64,000 bases of DNA, taken from assembly GCA_032622095.1 (NCBI GenBank), contig CP136069.1:10622036-10686035 (forward strand). The letters are read 5' to 3'. Both the position numbers and the translations under genes were made by a program. This DNA comes from Siphonodentalium dalli (Eukaryota > Mollusca > Scaphopoda > Gadilida > Siphonodentaliidae). Below are positions 10,381 through 20,578 of the stretch, in pieces (position 1 is the stretch's first letter; every line of letters starts with the position of its first letter). The notes below the pieces were generated by a model. The model saw only the letters and a program-made list of their open reading frames with translations. It searched no databases and was not told the origin of the DNA.

Positions 10381-10555
10381 GCATGCAGATAGTGTGTCTG
10401 TCATTTGCAGAAAGAGATCCCCAGAGGGTGATTTTAGTACTGCTATCCCACACAGTGTGGGCTAGCATCACCAAATTCACCCTCTGGGGACCTCATTCTG
10501 CTTAGGTTTCATCTTCTGGGAAGTATCTATAGTCTCAAATAAAAGGTTGCTGACT
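10381..10555. mobile_element. Family F copy 6 (partial)
   Basis: Begins GATAGTGTGTCTGTCATTTG, runs through the hairpin and ends in the spacer (TTCATCTTCTGGGAAGTATC). The second half is missing. Confidence 0.65.
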
Positions 10556-10897
10556 AAAAATTTATTAAATGTCCCCTGACGAAGGTGGCTGGTTTGAAGG
10601 ATTTGTGGGTTTCACATCCCTGTACTACAAACTGTACTGATTACACCAATACATGTACATGTATGTAACAAAGTACATATTCACTATATATGTTGCATAT
10701 TTCTGCCAAGTGTGTCGAGAAAGGGTCAATAACTGTAAAATAAAAAACATAAACCATTTCTATGTCGAAAAATGGCAATAACTCTGCCAAAATGAGTCCG
10801 ACCGATCTCACAATCGCAGGTTCTCATGCTGGTTGATATACCGGTTTTTTTTTAAATTGACCAGAAAATGACAGAATACAGACTTGAACAAAATTAC
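10556..10897. other. Spacer with a short GGCATAACTC-type fragment
   Basis: No gene seen. Around 10740-10800, GTCGAAAAATGGCAATAACT and CTGCCAAAATGAGTCCGA resemble pieces of element K (17140-17888). TACATGTACATGTATG occurs at about 10653. Confidence 0.4.
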
Positions 10898-11276
10898 TAC
10901 CCCGCTGGACAAAACAAGTGTCCATTGTCACCGCGGTGTATTTGCCGTTCGGCCGCGGTGTCAGAGTTTGTAACTGCAGTTGAGCACCGCGGGCGAACGG
11001 CAAGTACACCGCGGCCAAACAGAAAGTACACTGCGACCGAAAGGCAACTACACCGCGGCCGAACTGCATGTACACCGTGGTTAGATTTCTGGTTTGTATA
11101 GTCTTTTTTCAGTTTAATGAACGTACACCGCGGCAACTACACCATGGCCGAATGAAAAGTACACCGCGGCCCAACTGCAGTTAGCCGGTGGAGCCCCGGT
11201 GTAGATGCATTTCAGCCGCGGTGGCAACGCTAACCGCACCGCGGTTAACTGGACACTTGTTTTGTCCAGCAGGGTG
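10898..11276 (+). mobile_element. Family D copy 2
   Basis: Starts TACCCCGCTGGACAAAACAA and ends TTTTGTCCAGCAGGGT. The right border reads TG rather than TA. Interior of CCGCGG units, with the family's conserved linker TTTTTTCAGTTTAATGAACG. Confidence 0.8.
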
Positions 11277-11289
11277 TAGTCCTAGTCTC

Positions 11290-11599
11290 GGGGGATAATT
11301 AACATTGTTTTTAGTTACATGTACTTTTTCCCTTCTGGGAAATTTGAATATCCCTTAATTTGCAGAAGATAAAATGCATAATCAAGGTGACTAATGATGG
11401 AACATGAGTTACGTCACCAACTTCAACTGGGGAAATTCAATCTGATCCTAGGTCTCCCATAGCAGTTGATGCCTAAGCAGAATGAGGTACCCTGAAGGTG
11501 AATTTGGTGATACTAGCCTGCCGTGCAGGATATCGTCACTAAATTCACCCTCTGGGGACCTCATTCTGCAAATGACAGACACTCTATTTCAGGCTTGAC
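11290..11599. mobile_element. Family F copy 7 (spacer plus one hairpin), carries an empty TTAA site
   Basis: Spacer part AACATTGTTTTTAGTTACAT to GCCTAAGCAGAATGAGG, then the hairpin and TTTCAGGCTTG. The spacer reads ATATCCCTTAATTTGCAGAA near 11347; the homologous position in copy 8 is occupied by a family B element. Confidence 0.7.
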
Positions 11600-11669
11600 A
11601 ATTGCTCATTATTAGTGGAGGACTGAATGATTTAAACATGCTACAGTAAAGCCCTAATTAATCGACTCC

Positions 11670-12563
11670 TTAACCCTTTACCCAACAAAACGGTCACAAA
11701 CGCCCAAATAAAAGCTTCAACAGCCTAAAATATCTTCAGTCTGTCTCAATAACACCATACAAATATGGATATCATTGGAACCGGTTCATTGACCACATTG
11801 TGATGGTTACAGTTATGCCCTGGGCCAATGCATTCTCTTATATATGCGAGTCGACCATACCCCGCTGGACAAAACAAGTGTCCATTGGCACCGCGGTGTA
11901 TTTGCCGTTCGGCCGCGGTGTCAGAGTTTGTAACTGCAGTTGAGCACCGCGGGCCGAACGGCAAGTACACCGTGGCCCAACAGCAAGTACACTGCGGCCG
12001 AAAGGCAACTACACCGCAGCCGAACGGCATGTACACCGTGGTTAGATTTCTGGTTTGTATCGTCTTTTTTCAGTTTAATGAACGTACACCGCGGCAATTA
12101 CACCATGGCTGAATGGCAAGTACACCGCGGCCCAACTGTAGTTAGCCGGTGGAGCCGCGGTGTAGTTGTAACTGCACCGCGGTTAGGTGGACACTTGTTT
12201 TGTCAAGCAGGGTAGGTCTCGCATATATAAGAGAATGCATTGGCCTAAAAAAAAAAATTAACACTTTTTACCATTTTTTCTTACATTCTTTAACAATTTT
12301 AGAATTTTTTCTTACATTTTTTAACAATTTTTTTCTATATTCTTTGACAATTTTATCATTTTTAATATGTGTTAAGCCAATGCATTCTCTTATATATGCG
12401 AGGCGACCTATGGTACAGGGCCGTTCTGTTGGGTAAAGTGTTAAAAAGGAAATATATCATTCTGACTGTATATATAAATCCATAACACAGCTCACAAGAA
12501 TGCCCTTAGTTGTTGACTCAACACAATTCAACATAAGGGCCGTTCTGTTGGGTAAAGGGTTAA
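11670..12563 (+). mobile_element. Family B piggyBac-type MITE copy 1, itself carrying family D
   Basis: TTAA at 11670-11673 and 12560-12563, ends CCCTTTACCCAACAAAAC and the inverse GTTCTGTTGGGTAAAGGG. A second, slightly mutated right end (TGTTGGGTAAAGTGTTAA) lies at 12428-12445, followed by about 90 nt of locally unique sequence and then the outer end, so the right side is either duplicated or two insertions abut. Confidence 0.8.
11858..12214 (+). mobile_element. Family D copy 3, inserted in family B
   Basis: TA at 11858-11859 and 12213-12214. It interrupts the family B hairpin at GAGTCGACCATA|GGTC: the left flank is GAGTCGACCA-TA and the right flank TA-GGTCTCGCATATATAAG. Intact B copies show that site with one TA. 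Confidence 0.85.
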
Positions 12564-12795
12564 ACACAGAGCTTTCCGATGAATGGCAACAAGCCATATT
12601 TCCGACTAAATCCTGAAAAGTTACCCATAATTCTGCTGTGGTTAGGCAGTCGATCAATTAGGACATTACAGCATAATGCAACATTGTGAAGAAATTTAAG
12701 ATAATTGGGAGCTTGAATAATGCTGAATTGGGGAAAAAAGTGGTAGGTTAAATCAAACTCATAATGACAGGAGAAATGAAGTATCATTTATCATA

Positions 12796-12955
12796 ATTAA
12801 AGATCAATATATCTCATTACATATTCATTATTAAAGATTCATATCTCATTACATATTCATTATTAAAGATCAATGTCTCATTATATATTCATTATTAAAG
12901 ATCAATATCTCATTATATATTCATTATTAAAGATCAATATCTCATTATATATTCA
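12796..12955 (+). repeat. ~32-bp tandem repeat, about five units
   Basis: Units of the form ATTAAAGATCAATATCTCAT followed by TATATATTCATT, AT-rich. 12956-13126 holds two copies of TTTTTAGGTAACTTATGGGA (13014-13070) and nothing else recognised. Confidence 0.85.
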
Positions 12956-13126
12956 TCACTAACATAACCAAGTTTTTTAGGGAAATTTCCAGTGATTGAA
13001 GCAGTTTCTGTAAGTTTTTAGGTAACTTATGGGACGTACATGTTTTTAGGTAACTTATGGGACATACATGTACATGTAGTGTGAGTAATCAGAGCATCTT
13101 CCAGGGAACAAGCAACAGATTACATG

Positions 13127-13245
13127 TACAGTAATTCCCTAATTAATCGACTCCTTAACCACAGCAAAAATATGGGTAACTTTTCAGGATTTAGTCGGAA
13201 ATATGGCTTGTTGCCATTCATCGGAAAGCTCTCAGCATTACTGTA
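13127..13245 (+). mobile_element. Family A copy 4, single arm with both termini
   Basis: ACAGTAATTCCCTAATTAAT through TCGGAAAGCTCTCAG, then directly the other terminus GCATTACTGTA. The second arm has been deleted. Confidence 0.75.
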
Positions 13246-13281
13246 ACTGTACTTAAGTAAAGAGTGGGCAAACAAGATAGT

Positions 13282-13547
13282 TTAACCCTTTCATGACTGG
13301 AGTTTTCTAAAAAAAATTGCGAAAACCCTGTGCTTATGCATCATACTCTTATATGTAAGTCTCCCATTGGGAGCCTCACACACATGCATATAAGACAATA
13401 CATTGGCCTAACAATATTTACCTTGACCTTGTAAGCCAACGCATTCTCTAATATACATGTATGCGAGGCTCCCTATATATAAGAGAATGCAGCTGGCATA
13501 TGTTCTTTAATGATGCACCATCGCAGCTCACATCATAAAATGATTAA
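13282..13547 (+). mobile_element. Family C copy 4
   Basis: TTAA at 13282-13285 and 13544-13547, left end CCCTTTCATGACTGGAG, right end degenerate (CATCATAAAATGA). Two internal hairpins are present but eroded. Confidence 0.75.
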
Positions 13548-13624
13548 TCAATATAAAGATACTCCATCCATCCCTGGACAACTAACACCGTCCCGCTACT
13601 CTGTGACTGAATTTGTGTACTGAT

Positions 13625-13848
13625 ATACAGTAATGTCCTAAGTAATCGACTCTTTAACTACATGTATAGCAGAATTATGGGTAACTTTTCAGGATTTAGT
13701 CGTAAATATGGCTTGTTGCCATTCATCGGAAAGCTCTCCCCGAGAGCTTTCCAATGAATGGCAACAAGCCATATTTCCGACTAAATCCTGAAAAGTTACC
13801 CATAATTCTGCTGTAGTTAAAGAGTCGATTACTTAGGGCATTACAGTA
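13625..13848. mobile_element. Family A copy 5, full-length 224-bp palindrome
   Basis: TACAGTAATGTCCTAAGTAA..CATCGGAAAGCTCTC, turning at CCCCGA, then the full inverse ending GGGCATTACAGTA. Both arms are about 105 nt with few mismatches: the best complete copy for defining the family. Confidence 0.85.
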
Positions 13849-14068
13849 TTCAAAATTTTAAATACAAACACCAGCTACATGTACATGTACATGTATGTGT
13901 CCAATTAAAAATGAAATCTATATTTGATTGTTCTTCGCAATGATATATAATACTGATGTAAATGATATAAAATACTGATATATTCCAAAAATATAAGTTG
14001 TGAATACTTTGTGTCAAATCTACCATTGTGACCGAAATTAAAATGATATCGAGAGTTTATGAAATTCC

Positions 14069-14471
14069 TTAACCCTTTCATGACCAGAGCTGTTCTGGTG
14101 CAGCATTAAAGATCATGTGCTAGTGCATTCTCTTTATATATATGCGAGTCTCCCATAGGGAGGCTCGCATACATAAGAGAATGCAATATCATGGCTTACA
14201 ATATCAAGGTAAATATTGTTAGACCAACGTATTCTCTTAAATATGCTACATGTACATGTATGCTCCCTATAGGAGACTCGCAGTCTCACATATATAAATA
14301 AGAGAACGCATTGGCACAGGTTTTATCGCAAAATTTAAGGAAGCCCCAGTCATAGAAGGGTTACACTACCCTTATGGAGCCCCTCACAGACGTGAGCAGA
14401 CGACACTCAGCAATACAAGCTGCCACCTGTGTGGGGCTCCCTACAGGAAGCTCCAGTCATGGAAGGATTAA
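14069..14471 (-). mobile_element. Family C copy 5, extended right side
   Basis: TTAA at 14069-14072 and 14468-14471. After a first degenerate right end (ATAGAAGGGTTAC near 14352) a further ~110 nt follows, containing TGTGTGGGGCTCCCT, which resembles the centre of family J, then a second right end CTCCAGTCATGGAAGGA. Confidence 0.65.
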
Positions 14472-14586
14472 AACAGCTGCCTCAACTAAGAACTCAAATA
14501 ATTTCCTTGATAGGATGCAACACTTTAGCTTATCCACATAAATTCCAGGAATAAAAACCGCCCATTAGAACATTATGAATGTCACT

Positions 14587-14986
14587 TTAACCCTTTACCC
14601 AACAAACCGGCCAAAACCGGCCAAATAAAGCTTCAACAGCCTAAAATATCTTCGGTCTGTCTCAATAGAACCATACAAATATGGATATCATTGGAACCGG
14701 CTCATTGACCACATTGTGATGGTTACAGTTATGCCCTGTGCCAATGCGTTCTCTTATATATGCGAGTCGACCATAGGTCGCCTCGCATATATAAGAGAAT
14801 GCATTGGCCTAAAAAAAATCTTTTTTTAACACTTTTTACCATTTTTTCTTACATTCTTTAACAATTTTATAATTTTTAATGTGTTAAGCCAATGCATTCT
14901 CTTATATATGCGAGGCGACCTATGGTCGACTCGCATATATAAGAGAATGCATTGGCACAGGGCCGTTCTGTTGGGTAAAGGGTTAA
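14587..14986 (+). mobile_element. Family B copy 2, complete reference copy
   Basis: TTAA at both borders, ends CCCTTTACCCAACAAACCGG and the inverse ..TTGGGTAAAGGG. The left part holds AATAAAGCTTCAACAGCC and a ~150-nt unique segment; then come two ~67-nt hairpins separated by a T-rich spacer. The left hairpin reads GCGAGTCGACC-ATA-GGTCGCCTCGC with its stem extended by CAATGCATTCTCTTATATAT; the right one is its mirror. No ORF. Confidence 0.9.
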
Positions 14987-15174
14987 ACAGGAAATATATC
15001 ATTCAGACTGAATATATAAATCCATAACACAGCTCACAAGAATTCAACATAATATTTCCTTGATGGGACACAACACTGAAGTTGGTAAAATCCAGGAATA
15101 ACAACATTACCATCAGCACTCTAACATATACATGTAAGTTACACTATTATAGTAAGACAGAGTGGGCAGACAAG

Positions 15175-15329
15175 ATACAGTAATGCCCTAAATTATCGAC
15201 TCCTTAACACAGCAGAATTATGGGTAACTTTTCAGGATATGTCGGAAATATGGCTTGTTGCCATTCATCGGAAAGCTCTCACATAATTCTGCTGTGTTTA
15301 AGGAGTCGATTATTTAGGGCATTACTGTA
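15175..15329. mobile_element. Family A copy 6 (right arm shortened)
   Basis: ACAGTAATGCCCTAAATTAT..GGAAAGCTCTC, then only the outer ~45 nt of the inverse arm, ending GGGCATTACTGTA. Confidence 0.8.
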
Positions 15330-15673
15330 CTTTATCAATATGAATATCCATCCCCAGTTAAAGACATATTATGTACTTGTTTGGGTGCATGAAACTGATA
15401 AGTTAGTATTCAGGCACTGTGACAACTGGAGGAATGTAACATTCTACTAACATCGCCAAAAATCGACCGTAGCACTCCATAAAAAACATCGTCAAAACTA
15501 CGCTCAATTGTAAATATTTACTACTCGAATCGGGACGCATCCATCGGCGATAAACTAACGAAAACGATTTTGCCATCTAGAGTCACTGCATGTAATTGAT
15601 ATATAAGAATGACGGTGTGTGTTATTATTCTCCATTTATATTTTATCACCATACCGCAGTGTTTCACATCACT
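15330..15673. other. Unassigned spacer
   Basis: Locally less AT-rich around 15455-15580, including GGACGCATCCATCGGCGAT. I could not support an exon or element. Confidence 0.4.
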
Positions 15674-15973
15674 TTAACCCTTTACCCAACAAACCGGCCA
15701 AATAAAGCTTCAACAGCCTAAAATATCTTCGGTCTGTCTCAATAGAACCATACACATATGGATATCATTGGAACCGGCTCCTTGACCACATTGTGATAGT
15801 TACAGTTATGCCCTGTGCCAATGCATTCTCTTATATATGCGAGTCGACCATAGGTCGCCTCGCATATATAAGAGAATGCATTGGCCTAAAAAAACACTTT
15901 TAACACTTTTTACCATTTTTTCTTACATTCTTTAACAATTTTATAATTTTTAATGTGTTAAGCCAATGCATTC
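15674..15973 (+). mobile_element. Family B copy 3, 3'-truncated
   Basis: Starts TTAA-CCCTTTACCCAACAAAC, includes the left hairpin and T-rich spacer, and stops within the right hairpin at AAGCCAATGCATTC; no right TTAA. Confidence 0.8.
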
Positions 15974-16440
15974 CCTTTAAAAATGAAACTAACTATTTTT
16001 TTACTGTTCTTCCCAATGACACATAATACTGATACATGTGTATTCAAAATTATTAAGTTGTGAACACTATGTGTCAAATCTAGCATTGTAATACCTGTAG
16101 TACATGTATGCATTAGTTACGGTTGTGACTAAAAATATTATCGAGCATTGATCTGTGAAGTCAATAGATTCCTTAAAACAGCTTGCAGAATAAACCGTCA
16201 AGTCAACAGAATTCTACATAATTTCCTTGATATGACACAAGCAAATAAAATCCAGTTATGAATTCCGTCTCATCAGCGTCTCATCGGCATGTGAGCCTAC
16301 CGTTGAGCCTACCGTTCGCTAGCATACTAACAGTAAGACAAGGTAGGCAGACACGATACTTTACTAAATGATAAGAAACAGAATCCATCCCAGGATAACT
16401 AATGCAGTCCCGTTGCTCTCTGAATTAATCCATTTAATTC

Positions 16441-16770
16441 CTGCCCCGGCATGTCTAAATGTCATCTACGTCCCCAAGCAACAGAACATTAATCCAAGTT
16501 AATTTGGAAGGCGGTCCAGACTGCAGAAGACAGGACGGAACACGGCACAAAGAAATTGGCTTCATATAAGAAAGTCGATGCAGTGTGATGACATGAAGAT
16601 AACTGTAAACACAATTCCAGAGACAACAACAAGGATCTAAGTTTAACTTCTGTGTGTAATTACCAGGGAGGATTGACATTTAAAACGCCTTAAACAGAAC
16701 TTAACCATATCACGGCCGTATTGACATTTAAAGCAACTTAAACACAACTTAACTCTTTCAGTGCCAAGCC
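16441..16770. other. Unassigned spacer with a piggyBac-like end fragment
   Basis: No gene I can support. TTGACATTTAAA and CTTAAAC..AACTTAAC are repeated at 16674-16705 and 16721-16752. At 16749-16770 TTAACTCTTTCAGTGCCAAG resembles the left end of family I, cut off by the family A copy that follows. Confidence 0.45.
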
Positions 16771-16956
16771 TACAGTAATGCCCTAAATAATCGACTCCTT
16801 AACCACAGCAGGGGTAATTTTTCAGGATTTATTCGGAAATATGGCTTGTTGCCATTCATCAGAAAGCTCTCAGTGAGAGCTTTCCGATGAATGGCAACAA
16901 GCCATATTTACCTTAAGTTACCCATAATTTAAGGAGTCATTTAGAGACTTACTGTA
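16771..16956. mobile_element. Family A copy 7 (damaged right arm)
   Basis: TACAGTAATGCCCTAAATAA..TCAGAAAGCTCTCAGTGAGA; the inverse arm has lost segments around TTACCTTAAGTTACCC and ends ACTTACTGTA. Confidence 0.75.
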
Positions 16957-17035
16957 TTTTTATGGTTAAGTACCAGAGAAGATGATAAAATTAGCAGATT
17001 TTCCTAAAAATGTGACTTATTATTACCATGACCAT

Positions 17036-17095
17036 CATTGTGTATGACATCATTGTGTATGACATCATTGTGTATGACATCATTGTGTATGACAT
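17036..17095 (+). repeat. 15-bp tandem repeat, four units
   Basis: CATTGTGTATGACAT repeated four times without change. Confidence 0.95.
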
Positions 17096-17139
17096 CACTG
17101 GGAACTATGGAACAACAAGAGCTACGCTGGGCGTGCAAA

Positions 17140-17888
17140 ATACGCCCTCTCTTGGGTCGGCGGAAACTGGTAAAAAAGGGGCATAACTCTGGTAAAAATT
17201 GGAGGACGGAACTCAAATTTGAACTTGGCCTGTGTTTTGGTGGGAGAAAGTAATATACCAAATTATCATTGAATCCGATAAGCTCTAGTAAAGTTATCAT
17301 CCGGACAACAAATTTCAGGGATTTTCTAAGTCAAATTACATCAAATAAGGGGCATAACTCCAGTGAAAATTGGCGGATTAAAACGAAATTCGGACTTGAG
17401 CTGTATTTCGATATATGTAATCCACAAAAAACAGGTTTTGCGTAGAAACATTCCAAAATCGAGTTATCATCCGGAAACCATAAGAACATAAGAAACATAA
17501 GAAAAAGTGAAATTTTCTGAGTCGAAAAAGGGGCATAACTCTGCCAAAAATGGTCGGACAGAACCCAAGTTCGAACTTGACCTGTGTTTTGGTGGGTGAA
17601 AGTAATATACCAAATTTGGATTCATTCCAATAAACTATACTAAAGTTATCATCCGGACAACAAATGTCAAGGATTTTCTAAGTCAAAAAACGTCAAATAA
17701 GGGGCATAACTCCGGTGAAACCCAAATTCGAACTTGAACTTACTTTTCGGCTAATAAACCCACATACCAAATTTTATTAAATTTGGTTCACTCTAACTAA
17801 AGTTATCATCCGGACAACAGGTTAACGGAAGCCCGGACGGACGCCCGGACCAATACTATAATACGACCGTTTTTTCAAACGGGCGTAT
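17140..17888. repeat. Element K: GGGGCATAACTC-type interspersed repeat
   Basis: Bordered by ATACGCCC (17140-17147) and the inverse GGGCGTAT (17881-17888). Inside, a ~180-nt module recurs three to four times: GGGGCATAACTC, then a GAACTTG..CTGT block, ACCAAATT, and AAAGTTATCATCCGGA. Near the right end is CCCGGACGGACGCCCGGAC. From general knowledge this kind of repeat is widespread in mollusc genomes; its class is not known to me. It contains no transposase. Confidence 0.7.
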
Positions 17889-18002
17889 AAAAAGTGGGTG
17901 TCTCCAAATGCACAGCAATGCAGATAACTCTATATGTACAAGGGAGATAATTCTACCCAATTTTTTCAAATTTTCACTTCATTTTCACATTATATTGTGA
18001 GC

Positions 18003-18231
18003 TAAAACCCTGTGCCAATGCATTATCTTATATATGTGAGTCTCCCCATATACATGACATGTAAGAGAATACAATGTAGATCGGCCTATAAAAATATACC
18101 TTGACAGTGTAAGCCAGTGCATTCTCTTATATACATGTATGTGAGGCTGCCTATCGGAGACTCGTGTATATAAGAGAATGCACATGATCTTTAATGCTGC
18201 ACCAGCACAGTTCCCCTCATCAAAGGGTTAA
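18003..18231 (+). mobile_element. Family C copy 6, left end missing
   Basis: Starts within the element at AAACCCTGTGCCAATGCATT, has both degenerate hairpins, and ends CCTCATCAAAGGG-TTAA (18228-18231). Confidence 0.7.
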
Positions 18232-18256
18232 GCAGAATTTATCCCCTGTCAGTGCA

Positions 18257-18645
18257 TTAACCCTTTACCCAACAGAAGGGCCCTGTGCCAATGCATTCTC
18301 TTATATATGCGAGTCGACCATAGGTCGCCTCGCATATATAAGAGAATGCATTGGCTTAACACATTAAAAATTATAAAATTGTTAAAGAATGTAACAAAAA
18401 ATGGTAAAAAGTGTTAAAAAAGTTTTTTTTTAGGCCAATGCATTCTCTTATATATGCGAGGCGACCTATGGTCGACTCGCATATATAAGAGAATGCATTG
18501 GCACAGGGCATAACTGTAACCATCACAATGTGGTCAATGAGCCGGTTCCAATGATATCCATATTTGTATGGTGTTATTGAGACAGACCGAAGATATTTTA
18601 GGCTGTTGAAGCTTTATTTGGCCGGTTTGTTGGGTAAAGGGTTAA
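18257..18645 (-). mobile_element. Family B copy 4
   Basis: TTAA at 18257-18260 and 18642-18645. Reversed orientation: the hairpin side comes first and TTTATTTGGCCGGTTTGTTG last. Both hairpins are near-perfect. Confidence 0.9.
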
Positions 18646-18687
18646 CCATCTATTGTAGATGGTGTGTATCTTCTCCAAATCTGAATT

Positions 18688-19525
18688 TAGTGTGGCTGAC
18701 ATTTGCAGAATGAGGTCCCAGAGGGTGAATTTAGTGATGCTACCCCACACAGCGGGTTTATAATAGCATCACCAATTTCACCATGTGGGGACCTCATTCT
18801 GCTTTGGCCTCATTTTCTGGGAAGTATAAATTTACATTCTCAAATTATAACATTGTTTTTAGTTACTTATTCCCCTCTGTTCAGTTACCATACTATATCC
18901 CTTAACCCTTTACCCAACAAAGCGGCCAAAACCGGCCAAATAAAGCTTCAACAGCCTAAAATATCTTCGGTCTGTCTCAATAACACCATACAAATATGGA
19001 TATCATTGGAACCGGTTCATTGACCACATTGTGATGGTTACAGTTATGCCCTGTGCCAATGCATTCTCTTATATATGCGAGTCGACCATAGGTCGCCTCG
19101 CATATATAAGAGAATGCATTGGCCTAAAAAAAAATCTTTTTTTAACACTTTTTACCATTTTTTCTTACATTCTTTAACAATTTTATAATTTTTAATGTGT
19201 TAAGCCAATGCATTCTCTTGTATATGTGAGGCGACCTATGGTCGACTCGCATATATAAGAGAATGCATTGGCACAGGGCCCTTCTGTTGGGTAAAGGGTT
19301 AATTTGCAAAAGAAAATTGCATACAGGTAATCGAGGTGACTAATTGTTGAATATCACCAACTTCAACTGGGGAGCTTCAGTCTGATCCTAGGTCAAAGCA
19401 GAATGAGGTTCCCAAAGGTTGAATTTGGTGATGACAGCCCACCATGTCATGTGGGATAGCATCACTAAATTCACCCTCTGGGGGCCTCATTCTGCATATG
19501 TCATACACACTATTTCCTGGTTTGA
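18688..19525. mobile_element. Family F copy 8 (long form), interrupted by family B
   Basis: Left hairpin with GCAGAATGAGGTCCC, spacer to TATATCCC, then the B insertion (18902-19302), then spacer TTTGCAAAAGAAAATTGCAT and the right hairpin. Aligning the flanks with copy 7 restores one uninterrupted spacer with a single TTAA. Confidence 0.8.
18902..19302 (+). mobile_element. Family B copy 5, inserted in family F
   Basis: TTAA at 18902-18905 and 19299-19302. Ends and hairpins as in copy 2. The left unique part is complete (AATATCTTCGGTCTGTCTCA). Confidence 0.9.
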
Positions 19526-19537
19526 TGACGCCCATGT

Positions 19538-19752
19538 TTACAGTAATGCTCTAAATAATCGACTCCTCAACAGTAGAATTATAGGTAACTTTTCAGGATT
19601 TAGTCGGAAATATGGCTTGTTGCCATTCATAGGAAAGCTCTCAGTGAGAGCTTTCCGATGAATGGCAACAAGCCATATTTCCGACTAAATCCTGAAAAAT
19701 TACCCATAATTCTGCTGTGGTTAAGGAGTCGATTATTTAGAGTTTACTGTAT
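19538..19752. mobile_element. Family A copy 8, full length
   Basis: TTACAGTAATGCTCTAAATA..AGCTCTCAGTGAGAGCT..GAGTTTACTGTA. Both arms are present; turn at CTCAGTGAG. Confidence 0.85.
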
Positions 19753-19754
19753 AT

Positions 19755-20360
19755 ACCGGAATAACCTCAATATGTGCCCTGCTGGTACACTTCTCAGAGT
19801 GTAAATGTACCTACACTGCGTGGCATAATAATGCTTAAGCTCCTGATACATTTCTTAGAGTGTACCTACACCGGGCAGCATGTTAAAGCTTTTAACAGCA
19901 GATTGCACAAGATAACTGCCATCGAGCACTCCCTTCTACACCCCCATCCCCCACAATGCCCCTGTTTATAAATTTAAGCTTTTAACAAAAAATTTAACAA
20001 GAAAACTGCCAGCAAGCACCCCCCCCCCTTCCAAGCCCCCATCCCCCATGATGCCCCTGTTTATATATTACCTGAATATACATGTATACCTTCCTGATAC
20101 ACTTCTTAAGAGTGTACATGTCTACGTGTACATGGCATGGCATGCTAAAGCTTTTAACAGCAAATTGAACAATATAACTGCCAGCACACACACCACTATC
20201 CAAGCCCACATCCCCCCCTTGACGCCCCTGTTTATATATTACCTCAAAATGTGCCCTCCTGATACACTTCTTAGAGTGTACCTACACCGGGCGGCATGCT
20301 AAAGCTTTTAACAGCAGATTGCACAAGATAACTGCCAGTAAGCACATGTGCCATGCTTTT
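19755..20360 (+). repeat. Degenerate ~175-bp tandem repeat, three to four units
   Basis: Recurring order: CTGATACACTTCTTAGAGTG, a CCTACACCGGGC block, GCTAAAGCTTTTAACAGCA, ATAACTGCCAG, then C-rich runs and ATGCCCCTGTTTATA. Short frames across it are not conserved between units. Confidence 0.8.
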
Positions 20361-20578
20361 TTATGTTGAGAGGAATCATGGAGCACATCTTTTAGTAATA
20401 CATGACAGCATAGGATACACCTGGCCATGCCTTAGATAACTCGAGGCCTATTAGGTTCAGTCTGATGGGGAAAACATGTGAATAGCTATATGCCAAGAGT
20501 AATCGTTTCATGAGGGAACGTATTTTGGTAAAACATGCAAATATCTGTATGTCAAGAGTAAGCGTATTTTGGTAAAAC
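20361..20578. other. Spacer with a short internal duplication
   Basis: AGAGTAA.CGT, GTATTTTGGTAAAAC and ATATG..AAGAGTAA recur at about 20490-20540 and 20550-20578. No gene. Confidence 0.5.

Larger units (their letters stand above)
11642..12670. mobile_element. Family A copy 3, split by a family B insertion
   Basis: Left end 11642-11673 (TACAGTAAAGCCCTAATTAA..ACTCCTTAA), right arm about 12564-12670 (GAGAGCTTTCCGATGAATGG..GGACATTACA). The interruption falls exactly at the TTAA of ACTCCTTAACCACAG and is flanked by TTAA on both sides. Confidence 0.8.
13246..16440 (+). repeat. Old, diverged repeated segment (two to three copies) broken up by MITEs
   Basis: Several blocks recur in the same order: AGTGGGCAAACAAGATA at about 13262, 15160 and (diverged) 16335; CCATCC..GGA.AACTAA at 13566 and 16388; TTGTGTCAAATCTA at about 14009 and 16072; AATTTCCTTGATAGGA near 14500, 15050 and 16220; AAATCCAGGAATAA near 14540 and 15090. 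Families A, B and C were later inserted between the blocks. Confidence 0.6.

Noticed and set aside
10868-12215. Arg/Pro/Thr-rich frames in family D copies (also near 27360, 31340, 36300 and 41200)
   Set aside because: They come from CCGCGG-rich transposon units; several run on both strands over the same bases.
17004-17300. Open frames over the 15-bp repeat and element K
   Set aside because: The 15-bp repeat keeps frames open by length alone, and the rest is an interspersed repeat.
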